Program-made: the position numbers and the translations under genes
Notes under the pieces: model-generated
Told to the model about the DNA's origin: nothing
The model's input: only the letters and a program-made list of their open reading frames with translations
Databases searched by the model: none
Shown here: positions 13,400 to 26,335 of the stretch, piece after piece
Numbering within the stretch: position 1 is the stretch's first letter
Layout of the letters: each line of letters opens with the position of its first letter
NCBI RefSeq assembly: GCF_005239225.2
Contig: NC_133300.1
Coordinates: 7,717,875-7,781,874, forward strand
DNA from: Populus alba
Lineage: Eukaryota > Streptophyta > Magnoliopsida > Malpighiales > Salicaceae
DNA: 64,000 nt
Direction of reading: 5' to 3'

Positions 13400-16300
13400 C
13401 AAAGTAAAATGAACAAAATGAATAATCCCCTATGATCAGGTTAATGATAACCAAGTGTTTTAAGTTTAAAGAACTAGGGCATCATTCTAATGATTATAAA
13501 AGATAAAAATTGGTCAATCTGATTGAAGGGCAGTATGGTAAGAATAATGTTGATGAGAGACAAGACTATGTAGTTAGGAAGATTTTATTAACACCAAATA
13601 TTGCTAATGATTCACAACAAAACAAGTTATTTTATATCATTGTATCATTAAAAAAAAACTCGCTTTAACTTAATTATTAATAGTGCAAGATATGAAAATG
13701 TAAATAGTAAATATATTGTTGATAAAATGAAATTACTAAAAAATGTAGAACGTGGGCTAAATCAGTAAGAGAGATAAGGGTAAACCTTACAAGATATCTT
13801 TTTTTATTGGGAAGTATATCGATGAGATGTGGTGTGATGTGGTAGAGATGGATGCATATAGTTTAATCTTTGATAGGCTTAGGTAATATTATGTGGATGT
13901 TAAACACATAGGTATATATAATTTGTACAAGAAAATGGTATGAATTATACTATTGTGCCTTTGAAAGGAGAATCTAACCTTAAAGCTTCTAAAATAAAAG
14001 GGATGATTTTTCTTACAATAACTAGTTCAAAACTTGAGATGAAAGCAAATGTATAAGAAATTAAGTAAATTTATGCATTGGTTATGAAGGTATTAGTAGA
14101 TGAACAAGTAGAGTATAAAAGAGCAGATATTCCTAAAGAAATTAAACCTTACCAAGTTTGAGAAGATTATAACTAATGAATTGCTATTAATGAGAGATAT
14201 TCAACATCAAATTGTTTTGGTATTAATGAGAGACTTTCAAACCTGCTATATTATCAAATGAGTCATAAAGGTAAGATAATGAAAAAAATAGGTAGAAGAG
14301 CTTTTAAGAAAAGGATAAATTACGGAGATCCTAAGTTCTTATGCAGTTCCATCATTATTGACTCCAAAGAAGGATGGTAATTGGCACACACACACACACA
14401 TGTGTGTGTGTGTGTGTGTGGACAATCGTGCCATTAATAAAATAACCTTATGATACAAGTTTTTTATTCCTTGGTTAGATGACATGTTTGATCAATTACA
14501 TAAGGCATTAATCTTTACGAATATTAACTTGAGGAGTGGTTATCATTAGATTCGAATTCACCTAAGTGATAAATAGAAGATAATTTTAAAGAAAAATAAT
14601 GGGTTGAATAAGTGGTTGTTTATAACTTTTAGGTTGTCTAATGTACCAAATACTTTTATGAAGGCAATGAATCAAGTTTTATGTCCTTTTATAAATAAAT
14701 TTATGGTTATTTATTTTGATAATATCCTAATTTATAGTAGATATGAGGTTAACCACTTAGGGAACTTGAGAGAGGTGTTTGAGGTGTTATTGAAAAACAA
14801 GTTTTATGTGATCCTAAAGAATTGTAGTTTTATGACTAATAAGCTACTATTTTTAAGCTTTGTTATTAGTGTCGATGACATGCATGTTGATGAGGAGAAG
14901 GTATGAGCCTTTAGAGATTAGCTAGCCTTTAAAATAGTTAGTGAAGTGCATAGTTTTCATGGATTACTACTTTTTATTAGAGATTTATATGAAATTTCAG
15001 TAATATTATTACACCCATTATTGAATGTATGAAGAGAGGGAAAGTTTGATTGGGAGAGAAAAGGTAGAAAAAAGCTTTATTTCAATTAAAGAAAAATCAA
15101 GTAATGCTTTGATCTGGGCACTTTTAGGTTTTAATAAACTTTTTGAGATAGAATGTGATGCTTGTAATATTAGGATTGGTAGAGTTCTTTCATAATAAAA
15201 TAGGCGTGTGGTTTTAACGAGAAGTTGAGTGATGTGAAGTTATAGTGATTCATTTATGATAAAAAAAAGTTCTATATAGCTTTTTAGACTATTGAAAAGG
15301 AGGGACATTATTTGATTGGTAAAGAGTTTGTGTTGCATTATAATCATGAAGTGCTAAGATTTTTAAATAATTAGAGGAGAATTAGTAATGACATGTATGC
15401 GTGATAGGTCACTTACTTATAGTAGTTCCCAATCATAATTGCATATAAGGTTAGAATTCAAAATAAAGTTGTTAATGTTTTAAGTAGGAGAGCAACCTTG
15501 TTAATTACCTTAAAATGTGATATCATTGGGTTTGACTGCTTGAAAAAGTTGTATGAGTATGATGGAGATTTTAATGAGGTTTGGAAGAAATGTTAAAATC
15601 TACTTGTTGATGATTTTTACATTCATGATGGATTTTTGATAAAGAAAAATCAATTTTGTATTCCTCAATCTTCATTACAAGAAAAAGGTTATTCATGATT
15701 TCTATAAAGAGGTTTGGTTAGTCACTTGAGAAAACAAACTTTAATGTTGTTGTTGACATGTATTATTGGCCTCATTTAAAACAAGATAATCGTAAGATTG
15801 TGCAAAAATATTATATTTGTCAAACTGCTAATGGGAAATCACATAATATATATTTATAAATGTCTTTACCTATTTCTAAACATACTTGGGAATACTTTTT
15901 TTTATGGACTTTGTACATGGATTATTACATACACAAAGGGAAATAGATTTTGTAATTGTTGTAGTTGACAAATTCTAAAAAATTAGACATTTTATTCCTT
16001 GAAAAAAGATGAATGATATGTTTGCTATTGCTCAGCTTTCTTTTGAAAGGTGGTTCTTTTACATGGAGTGTCAAAAACCATAACTTCTAACCAGGACAAT
16101 AAGTTTCTTAGTCATTTTTATATAAGTTTTGGATTATGATTTTTCATTATAGTTCAATAGCATAGTACATTCATAAATAGTTAGTCAAATAGAGTCGTTG
16201 AGTCGGACACTTGAAAACTTGACAATGAGCATTTATGATGACAAGCTAAAATAATAGGATTATCCATTTCACAAGCATAATTATCCATACAATAGTGCTA

Positions 16301-17100
16301 TAAATCGCAATTTGAGATTGTGTATCTACAGTATCCTAAGTATGTGCTAGATCTTGTGTTAGGTTGGAAGGGTGTTGGGTTTAGCATGGTTGCTTAAAGA
16401 TGACTATGGATGCACAAACTATTATGGAGGACGTGAAGTAGAAATTGATGAAGACCGATACCAAATACAAGGAAGCTATTGATAAACTCCGACTTGCTAA
16501 AGTGTATAAGAAAGAGAAAAGGCAATGATATTCATTTGCAAATAGTGATTTCTGGTGCGGTCATATAACAAGCTATAACAGATAAAATATGATCTTTACA
16601 CCAACCTTAAAAAGATTAGTGATAATACTCGTGTCATTGATTTAACTTGATAATATGAGTATTTATAGAATTTAATGTGTAAAAATTTATCATTTTTATT
16701 ATGATCATTCTTTGTATTCCAAATCGGAGGTAACTCGAGGTTGAGTCTTTTACAAATAGAGAGGATACAAACTATATTTATGAATTAGATAAATAAGGCT
16801 CAAGCTTGAAAATAAATCCACAAAAGAAACTCGAAAAGTATCTGAATATTTTATTTTTTTTAGGTTTAATTTTAATGTTATAATGATATGAATCTATTAA
16901 TTATGTAAGTTTTAATTATGAATCATTTTTTTATAAAGAATTTTAGTTTTAATTAGGAATCTTCTTATAAAAAATTTTAGATCTAAAACTCAATATAAAT
17001 AGAAGATGTATAATTTATTTTGAAGATATTCATTGAAAACTCTAATTTTTATCTATAATGCTGTGTTAATTTTGAATAATTTAAAATTCCAGTATTTCCA
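13400..17100 (+). mobile_element. Degenerate Ty3/gypsy LTR retrotransposon
   Basis: Remnants of a pol polyprotein can be read in order on the plus strand through many stops and frameshifts. A CCHC-like knuckle trace lies near 13455-13500. Reverse transcriptase (about 14340-14910) includes the degenerate catalytic box VIYFDNILIYS, with one of the two usual Asp changed to Asn. RNase H-like traces lie near 15100-15350, followed by an integrase core (about 15840-16100). A tail near 16720-16770 has the TCGAGGTTGAGTCTTTT-type sequence common at the 3' end of plant gypsy coding regions. The stretch 16800-17100, with a TATAAATA-like box, is probably 3' LTR. No intact LTR pair or open polyprotein remains, so the element is dead. 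Its boundaries are approximate. Confidence 0.8.
14385..14420. repeat. Palindromic (CA)8(TG)10 microsatellite inside the gypsy RT
   Basis: Sixteen bases of CA repeat are followed directly by twenty bases of TG repeat, giving a self-complementary tract. It lies between codons matching the reverse-transcriptase block TPKKDGNW and those matching DNRAINK. Confidence 0.95.
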
Positions 17101-17960
17101 TGTATTTTAATGAAAAAAAATAAAATCCTTAAGATTATTAAGTAATGAAGTATTATTTCAATTTTTTTTCTAGATAAAACAGAAAAAATATAGAAAATAA
17201 AGTTTATGTTTAATTATAATATTTTATATATATATATAAAAAAAAAAAAACCCTTTTCCTTTCTTTCTTTCTCTCTCTCTTCCGTCTCACCGGCTGCTAG
17301 CCACATCTCTAACCTCACTGGCTACCACCATTGAACCTCTCCCCCTTAACTCGTCGTCGACGACCCTTCACTCTTCTTCTTCTTCTTTTTTGTCCTTCCT
17401 GACCAATGACCACCAGCTGAAACTCAACCAGCCCACCATAAAACCCACAACAACGTCATCAATCCTTTTCTCTCTTTCCTTGATGAAATCCCTCTCCTCA
17501 CACCCAAGCAAAACCATCACAAAGCACCACCATCTCTTCGTCTCCGTCCACACCAACACCGGGCAAAAACTGTTACCAATCAACTATTTTCTCCAACATC
17601 ATTTCTTCGATATTATCTTTCTTGGTATCTCCAATTTGTTGCTGGTCAAACAATGTAGGATTGAGAGGGTTGGAGTTAACAATTTTTTGATGTTTTTATA
17701 TATTTTAAAGTATTAATATTAAAATTAATTTTTAAAAATAAAAAAAATATTATTTTTATATAAAAAAATATTTTAAAATCATAACCATATTCCCAAAATA
17801 TTATAGAAATTGGGTCAGTTAGCCAATTAAAAAAGAAAAGAAAAAAAAATAAAACCGCAGTCATGTCATAAGTAAAGTTAAACGACGTGTAGTTCGACTC
17901 TCTCTTATTGTTTATCCACGTAAGTGCAAGGCGTAACCTGCCACCAGAAGCAACAAACAA
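17101..17960. other. Upstream region of ARPC4, with low-complexity sequence
   Basis: A CT-rich, GC-richer island (about 17255-17560) contains opposed open frames biased to Ser/Thr/His/Pro on one strand and acidic or basic runs on the other. These look like composition effects, not genes. At about 17685-17780 there is a copy of a dispersed AT-rich repeat also present near 33240 and 55130. The ARPC4 5' UTR probably starts in the last part of this stretch. Confidence 0.45.
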
Positions 17961-18121
17961 AACCCATCAAAACTTCCACCAAGTCAAATCACACCCACCT
18001 CCCACTCCACCTCCAAACCCACAGCACCAACAGCGACTATTCTTCACAATCCAAAAAATCGATATCGTATAAAACGTTGCAGCTTCGACACAGTCAATCT
18101 CAAATCCAGAGCTCTGGCTAA

Positions 18122-21100
18122 ATGGTTAGCCTAATCTCTTTCTTTCCTCTGTGATCTTACTCATTAATTTGATTCTAATTTCGTTATTATTTTGCAGGCA
18201 ACTTCATTGCGCTTGTATTTAACATGTATACGGAATACTTTAGAGGCATCCTTGTGCCTGCAGGTAATGCTTGCATTATAAAATTTAATCCCTTCCTTAA
18301 TTACTTTTTAGTTTTTTGATTTTCGAAATTGCTTTGCAGAACTTCCCTTGTCAAGAAGTTGAAAGGCATAACAAACCAGAGGTCGAAATGAAGTATGTTT
18401 TCCATTTTTTATTAAAAAGGAAAATAAGTTATAATATTATTCATAATTGTTTCCTGCATTTTGAGCTTGCTTGTGCAGTATCTTGAGGAATGTTGTGATC
18501 TTTTGTTTATGTTTTGCAGGACGAGCCCGGAACTTTTGCTAAATTCTGTAAGGATCATTTTGGTTGATTCTAAATTTTAATTATGAAGAAATGTTTTGTT
18601 GTAGTTGTTGTGCTGATGGATATCTAACTTGATTGCATGTGATGATGATGCTATTGCAGATTTTGATATGTAGAAATGAGGCTGAAAAGTGCTTAATAGA
18701 AACATCTATTAATTCGTTGCGTATTAGCCTCAAGGTGAAGTGTTTATCTCAACTTTTAGATTAATGTGCCTGGCAGAGCTGCATAGTGAAAATAGGACTT
18801 TCTTATAGAACAGTATGTGTCACTGTGAACAATGTTTTTCTGCTCATTTTGGTTACTCGTAACATATGAAAATGGTTGCTTGTGGGCTACTTTTTAGTCT
18901 TTTAATTCTTTCTAATAGGCTAATGGGTATGTTGTGTCATTTTCGGGATTGCAGATCTATAAGTTTTAATGGATGTTGTTTGGTGTTGAATATGTCATGG
19001 TTTGATCAAAGGGAAACGATCCATTTTGCTGCTGCAGAGAGTTTTCCAATTCAGCTATAAAAGATTGTGTTTTAGAAACTTCTGTCCTCCTATTTCTTTC
19101 CCTGTGTTCGTCAAATCTAGATTATACATTACATATGCAGCATGGTTCAGGGATCCCATGAAGATTATCAAAGAAGTGTCAGGCACGTAGGCTTAATAAT
19201 TTGGTGTGGGTTCTAATAGTCTAAGCTGCTAAAGCAGAATCATTGAAGTACTCATCCTAGAATAACAGTCAGGTGCATACTTATAAAGTATAAGAATAGC
19301 CGCAAAACTTCAAAGATAAGTTGATTTTGCTGCTAGACTTAGTCATACTCATTCTGTTCATGTTAGCTTTTTGAGACCAAAGATACTATGTTCTCTTCTT
19401 CTTTTTCCTTTGGTGTTGTATCTCTTTTTTCATCTGGATTTCTTGTGTTTATTTATTAACTTGACACAGCATAAATTGTATCCATTTCCTACTCTCAAAT
19501 TTTTTCCTTATATGCATATTTATTTCCTCTTGTACAGGTAAAGCAGGCAGATGAGCTTGAAAACATACTAACTAAAAAATTTCTTAGATTTTTATCAATG
19601 AGGGCAGAAGCATTTCAAGTGTTGAGGCGAAAGCCTGTACAGGTATGTGTTGTCTCATATGAATGAGCTGAAAAGTGCTTCATTTTGCTTGACAAAATCA
19701 ACTGTTGATGGTTTCTGTGAATTTTTGTTTTCGGAGTTGCTAGGACTTTATATAGTCACAAGGTTGGCATAACTTGAGTTGCAGGAAAACTTGTGCCTTT
19801 TCTTAGATGAAAAATAACATTGTCTGGATTCAGATTAGCGTAGTTTTTCCTTTTCTTAGAAGAACATTAAGCTGGTCCAGCCAAATTGGAATACTGGTTC
19901 AGGTCTTTCTCCATAATACAGAAGCACTTTGCTGCTCAGCAAGTTGGGTCCTCTGTTTCAATAAGTAACAGAGAATTTGCAAATAAGGGATATGATAACA
20001 TAATTTGATCTCAATGCAATATTATACAAAAAAGTTTGTCTCTTCAGTTCTCTCTATGAATAGAATTCTAAATGTTTTTTATTGTAATGGATTATGAAGT
20101 CTATGTGGTCAAGTGTTGGTGAAAGATTCTTTTATGTTAAGCATTTACAATGCATTTTGGATACACATGTAGATTTATTGATTATTTTTATTTTCAAAAT
20201 GCAATTTATATCCTGGTCTAATCACTTGATAATCATATCAGTGAACCCTGGTTACTGGCTGAATTGAATTTTCAAACTTCTTCTGTTTAATATTATTTTT
20301 CATTCAGTAAATAGTAATCTGATCATGCACCTGTTATATACAGTTTCAGCTTATATCTCTGAATTAATTTACAAATTGCTGACAGACTTTTTCTATATCA
20401 TGTTGATAGCATTCTTATGATAATATGTTATCATGATGCCTTACTTATCAGGGTTATGACATTAGCTTTCTAATCACAAACTTCCACTGTGAGGAGATGC
20501 AGAAACGCAAACTCATCGATTTTATTGTGCAATTCATGGAAGTAAGATTTAACCATTCCTTGCCACTTGCTTGGTCTTTTCTAATTAGATTTCCTTCTAG
20601 AATAGGGTTTTGATGTTATTCTCCCAGGTATCACCTGCTATTTGATTATATACATTGTGAAACTCAACCATAAGGCTAAGATGTTATATTTAGACTACTC
20701 GTCCCTGTCCTGAGTTTTTTTTTAACTCTCTGAAGGGGGGAGAATTGAACAGGAAAGAAAGATTGTTTCAACCTTTACTTTACGTTGTCATTGTGAACAA
20801 TGCTTTTATTGACATACAAAATTGATTTTTAGTATTTCAAATTTGGTGCACAGTGTATGAAATCAGGTGTCCCTTCATCCACTACTTCAAATATGCTAAA
20901 TTGGGATTAAGTTTCCTTAGCAGACCATCCTTTCCTCTTCAACCCATTAGTTTTAGTTATGTGCTTCATCGTTGTTCAGTTTCAGATGAATAAGTCATTT
21001 GGAGAACTTTGACGTTTTTAATTGTGAAATAATTCTATAGCTCTAGAAACTTGTTCATGATAAAGACTGTATATGGTTTGCTCTCTCAACTTTGAACTGA

Positions 21101-21573
21101 TTTAATGGATTCTCCATATGGGGGAAAATGAAGGTGAAAATCATGGCTGGTCACATGCATATGGCCATTCCATGCTACCTTGTGATGGTTTACATGTTGT
21201 CAAGATTAACAGCACCTGGATGGGAAGATGTGATTATCTAGTTTTATTATGAAAGGAAAGTTGGCTTAAACTTTACTCGTTGTGCGGTTACATGATTTAC
21301 CTTTCATCCATCCGCCCCAGTTTAGGTCCTTATTTTCAGTTTTAATTTATTTTGTTTATGTGGGGGTTCTGAGCATGTAACTTCTTACCTGTTTATTTTT
21401 GCTTCCTATCTATTCTTGTTACACAAATGGTTCAGTAAAAATTGGAAGCTTTCTCGATCACACACTTTGTTCTCCAATTGCAGGATATTGAGAAGGAGAT
21501 AAGTGAATTGAAAATGTCTGTGAACACGCGAGGGAGGCTGGTTGCTACAGAGTTTCTGAAGCAATTTATTTAA
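18122..21573 (+). CDS. ARPC4: Actin-related protein 2/3 complex subunit 4 (ARPC4, p20), 8 exons, 169 aa
   Basis: Coding exons: 18122-18124, 18198-18263, 18340-18392, 18520-18547, 18660-18734, 19538-19642, 20452-20541, 21484-21573, totalling 510 nt. All introns are GT-AG. The first coding exon contributes only the ATG, which directly abuts the donor site. The product matches ARPC4 along its whole length, including [30 protein letters not shown], the block around [27 protein letters not shown], and [17 protein letters not shown]. Its length is that expected for the family (about 168 aa). ARPC4 forms the structural core of the Arp2/3 complex with ARPC2. The complex nucleates branched actin filaments and in plants affects trichome and pavement-cell shape. 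A partial copy of the 5' end lies 6.6 kb downstream. Confidence 0.97.
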
Positions 21574-22169
21574 TTATGATGCCCGTGCTATTTATCCAAG
21601 CATTGAATGCCCGTGACACAGCCTGAGACTGTTTTTGGGTTAGTGGTATTTAGCGTGCCTGTTTGCTTCAGTCTTTCGTTTTAATGTCTTGTAAAATTGT
21701 CGTTGTGTGAGATGTAATTTTCCATCCTCAACTTGAGTCCTATTGATAAACCGTCTTTCGCCCTAGTTTGAAAGTCACAATTCATGTGTTCTTGTTCCTA
21801 TATAGATTAGCAAAAATAGAAGATGAACAGTAAAAAAGCACATGACAATAATTAACTAAAAGAAAAATAAGTTAACAATATCATACTTATAAGAAAATGA
21901 AAGAAAAGATTGTTGGAGATTTATTGTTACTCCACTATGAATATTACTCATTATTAAAAGAGTTTGTTCAAATCTCATTGCAAAAGGATGCACAAGTCGT
22001 ATTTGTTAGAGCAATGCTTAGAAAAAAAAGTTGAACAAAACATAATGGAGCATTCGTCTATATTTATTCAATTAATTTTATTTAATTCAAGAATAAAATT
22101 TATTTTGAAAAAAGTAAATTTAACAAAGAACAATAAATAAAAAATATCGAGATAACCCAAAAAAGTAAA
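21574..22169. other. ARPC4 3' flank and AT-rich spacer
   Basis: The first about 200 bases probably hold the 3' UTR. The rest is A-rich sequence in which I see no gene or recognisable element. Confidence 0.4.
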
Positions 22170-23040
22170 ACAAAAAAAAAAGATAAAACAAAGCAAATAA
22201 ATAAACAAGGCCTAATCTCCAATCAAATTTTTTAAAAAAAAAAATAGCTTAAAAAAATGATAAAACAGCAACAATCAAAGCACCTCGAATGAACATTCTA
22301 AAGTTGAATTAATTTTTCAAATTACAACCCATGAAATTCCAAACTTGGGTTTGGGTTTAATTAAAAAGCTCAAATATAAACTAACTAAATGTCGAAGGAT
22401 GAGATTGAGTAAAACAAATACCAACCTAAACAATTTGGCAAAGAAACAAAATAAGAAAAAGAATGAAACCAAATTTAAAAAATAAAAAAAATCAAATCAA
22501 ATGAGGATGAAACTGAAATAAATTTCTAATTCCATAAATTAGTTTAAATAAAACAAATATTAACCAAAAAAGGATAAAACAAAGCAAGTAAATAAACAAA
22601 GCTTAATCTCCAATAAAATTAAAAAAAATAGCTTAAAAGAATGATAAAAATAATCACAACACCTTGCTCGGATGAACTTCCTAAAGTTGGATTAATTCTT
22701 TCAAACTACAACCCATGAAATCTCAAATATGGGTTTAATTAAGAAGCTCAAATCTAAATTAATTAAATATTGAAGAATAAAATTGAGTAAAAACAATACC
22801 AACCTAAACAATTTGCCAAAGAAAAAAAATCAAAAGAATGAGGATAAAATTTAATAAGAAGAAAAATTGATGAAGGGTGAAATGTAAACAAAAAATTATA
22901 ATTTTTTTCTCAAATGACGTATGTAGCAACTAAAAGAATGAAAACCAAATTTAAAAAAAAAATCAAATGAGGATGAAATTGAAATAAATTTGTAATTCCA
23001 TAAATTATTTTAAATAAAACAAATATTAACCAAATGATTA
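22170..23040 (+). repeat. Two diverged tandem repeat units (about 385-465 bp)
   Basis: The series CTAATCTCCAAT, an AATAGCTTAAAA-like block, TACAACCCATGAAAT, GGGTTTAATTAA and ACCAACCTAAACAATTTG recurs (first from about 22185, second from about 22575). A shared trailing block GAGGATGAAA(C/T)TGAAATAAA starts at 22503 and 22969. The sequence is A-rich on the plus strand and has no coding potential. It appears to belong to a noncoding repeat family. Confidence 0.8.
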
Positions 23041-24623
23041 GGGACTAAATCGAAAAGAAAGCTTAGAGGTTAATTTGACAAATTTCAGGGTAGGGGGGAG
23101 AGAGGGGATAAAAAACAAAATGGCTATCGGAGCTAAACTGAAGGTCCGTTCGATACATGCGCCACCTCTACATGGAGGAGATGCCAAGATGAATCTAAAG
23201 TTGCCCCAAAATGATAGTTTTGGTTATCGGAATTAGCTACATGCGCTGTCTGACGTGTGCCTAACACACGCTTATGATTTTTTTAACTTTTATTTTATTA
23301 AAAGACAGAACTGCTCATTATTTTATCCAATAACAATAAAAAAAAACTAATAGCACGATGATAAAAACACCCTCAGAGTCATTATATAAAAAGTTGAACT
23401 TCAAGGACAAGAAGGTATTTTTACCGTGTTTATATATAAAAAAAAGACTAAAAGGCCCTTTAGTAGACAATTGTTTTTGTCAAGAAAGGCAAGCATTTTT
23501 TTTACAATGTATTTTTTTAATGAAAATATGAATTTACCCCTCAATATCCAATAATTTATGACTCTTAAGGATATTTATACCACTTTACTATTTAATTTAA
23601 AATAAAATATAATTCTTATCCTCAATCAATTCAAAAATACCAAAAAATCTTATTGCAAAGTCAATTCTACCGAGATGATAAAAATATTATTCTCGTTTAT
23701 AGAGTGCATTGTATCCAGGGGGACAATGTTTTTACCATCCCTCTAGTTTTTTATTTAATGGTTCTAGAACTTTAGTTAATGGCTTTTAAAGTTTTACGTG
23801 ATGAGAAAATATTCTGTGATCTAATTTTAGGATTATAATATTTTTTTAGAACATCCCTTTCTTAATTAGATTTAGAGTGAGATTTAAATATTACTATCAA
23901 TACATGTTATAATGTTAGCATTAAATTAAGGATTTAATAATTAATAAAAAAATATTTACATGGATGTTTATACATATATAAAGCAAGCAATTAGTTTGCG
24001 TTTAGTTACGAGTGAGACAAAATTTAAAAAATATATTAATAACATCTATATTTTTTTAACATATAAAATAAATGTAAATGTTGTTAATTTATTTTTTATT
24101 TGCAAATGAACTTGTGATTATAAATTTAAAATTTAATATACACGAAGTAATTTTTTTTAAATATCAAGATGATAATATTTTTAAATTGACTTAGACTAGT
24201 CCGAGTTAAACTATCAAACTCGTAACTTTAATCATAGACTTACTACGTGTAATAAAATTATTTTTCTAAAATAATTTGTATTTGATTATATTACACTAAA
24301 AATATATACCATTAGAAAACCAACCAAATAATGTTTTTAAGAATATTGATGGGATATAAAATTGTTTTTGCTAACATTATAAAAAGTTTATTATACTATA
24401 ATTAAAAAACAAAATAAAAAATGAATGGTATTTAATAAAATAATAGTTAAAATATATTCTTAATTAATTTATTAATTTAATAAATTAATGTATTTATAAT
24501 ATTTTAAATTATTTTTTTAAAAAAAATTTAAAAAAGAATAATAAAAAAAAAAGCAAAACAAAACATGTCAGGCCATGTGCTTGGTCTTAATAAATAAAGC
24601 CCTAGAGCGCCTAAATGGTAAGC
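23041..24623. other. AT-rich intergenic sequence with repeat debris
   Basis: A GC-richer patch at about 23095-23270 (with CATGCGCCACCTCTACATGGAGG and similar) and TTTTTACC-rich text around 23400-23760 resemble dispersed plant repeats. No coding region or clear element end is visible. From about 23870 to 24590 it is nearly pure A/T. Confidence 0.4.
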
Positions 24624-24902
24624 CCTCCCACTCCACCTCCAAACCCCCAGCACCAACAGCAACAATTCTTCGCAATCCAAAAATCGAAATCGTTAAAAAC
24701 GTCGCAGTTTCGACGCAATCAATCTCAAATCCAGAGCTCTGGCTAAATGGTAAGCCCTAATCTCTTTCTTTCCTCTGTGATCTTACCCATTAATTTGATT
24801 CTAATTTCATTATTATTTTGCAGGCAACTTCATTGCGTTTGTATTTAACATGTACACGGAATACTTTAGAGGCATCGTTGTGCCTGCAGGTAATGCTTGC
24901 AT
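24624..24902 (+). pseudogene. Truncated duplicate of the ARPC4 5' end (5' UTR, exons 1-2, intron 1)
   Basis: This segment aligns closely with about 17999-18276. It includes the 5' UTR, the ATG-only exon, intron 1 and exon 2. Homology starts at CCTCCCACTCC and stops about 13 bases into intron 2, just after GTAATGCTTGCATT. The start codon (24748-24750), the donor (here a consensus GTAAG), the acceptor and the exon 2 donor are all kept. The exon 2 reading frame is open with one replacement (Ile to Thr in LTCIRN). Exons 3-8 are absent, so no ARPC4 can be made. Because intron 1 is retained, this is a DNA-level copy and not a processed pseudogene. A short motif CTAAATGGTAAGCCCT occurs both at the left border (about 24611) and at the copied ATG. 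Confidence 0.93.
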
Positions 24903-26335
24903 TTTACATTATGGTCCTATCACTTTAAATCTTGTATTTCTAATTTAATTGAAAACTTTATCTCATAAAAATAGACTTTTAAAAGATCAAATTAAAAAAG
25001 AAAAAAAAATGAGGATAAAAAAAAAAAAAAAAAAAATAATAGAGAGAGAGATGGGAGAAATTACTTTTGGTTTTTTAAATGTAATTCTCTCTCTTTTTGT
25101 TGTTTATCCATGCATATAATGGGAATGAAGGAAAAGGTTACCTAAAGAGTTAACAATTGTTTGAATTAAGTTTAGTGCAATCATTTGTTAAAAAAGATTA
25201 AAGATTTTGCCATGTAGGATGGTAGATGACAATTAATAAAATCATCAACATTAAAAGGTTTTTTTAATCCTAAATTGGAAAGAATTATGGGCAGGTTTTT
25301 TATATTCAAAATTGCAATCACTTAAAAAAATATTAGATGTTCATAAAATATTTTTAAATTTGTAATAAAAATTTATTTTAATTATTTTTTATTTCTGTTC
25401 AATATATTATTTTTAGAAAATATTTTTAAAATATTACTGACAGAGTTATCAACGAAACAACTCCATTGGTATATTTCAGAAAGAGTTGGAAAATAATTAC
25501 TATAAATACTGTTATTGTTGTTAACTCACCGATAAAATTACTGATGATATTCTATCAATGATATGTTATATTTACCAATAGATATATCGATGGACAAATA
25601 AAAACACTAATGACATTACATACAGTGTCCTGTCGGTGATATGTTAAATTTACTGATGGAGATACCAATAAAATAACGCGGGTATATATTTTTTTGGCGT
25701 ATTTTTTTGTTTATAAATCCATCGATATATTTATTACTAATAAACTCACCAATAGACTATAAATTATTGATGAGATTTTTTCAAATGAATTATTTATTAG
25801 GTTTGATTAACTTACATATTGACAGACTATTATTGTAAATAATGGCAGAAATTCTCATTAATAAAACTTTTAAATTTGGTAGTGGATTATGTTGTAAGAT
25901 ATTTGTATCAATGTGTTTTATGATAGAAAATTTAGCATTAATCAAAGTGAAATATCTATTAAGTGGCATTTATTTTAGAAGATTAATTCCGATGTTGATC
26001 TTAATTGTTAATAAATGTAATTAATATGATGAAACTGTTATGTTTCTCAAAACTCATAATTTTTTCTCCCTAAAAGTTCCAAGGATCTTGTTAGTCTATA
26101 GAGGGTCATTTAGGGTTTGGATAAAGATTACTTAAAGATCAAATTTTATTTTAGAGATTTGATTAACTTTTTCAAGGCTGAGTTATTGCAAATAAAAAAT
26201 CATCTAAATATTTATTTTCTATCAGTAATTTATATGAATTATTAATGAGAAATCCTTTAAAATTTATTGTGCTTGTTATATAGCAATCTAGTCCCACTAA
26301 ACTCTATATTTCCTCAAAAATGTAATCGTGTTGGC
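24903..26335. other. AT-rich spacer with CACTA-like subterminal motifs
   Basis: Between about 25490 and 25760, short motifs of the type ACCGAT, TCGGTGA, CACCAATAG and TTACTGATGG recur in both orientations. They recall the subterminal repeats of CACTA (En/Spm) elements, but no CACTA terminus or transposase was found. The rest shows nothing recognisable. Confidence 0.3.

Noticed and set aside
17368..17716. Opposed open frames of 71 and 108 codons upstream of ARPC4
   Set aside because: The composition is extreme (His/Ser/Thr/Pro or Trp/Glu/Lys runs), no domain is seen, and both strands are open over the same CT-rich tract, which indicates a composition effect.
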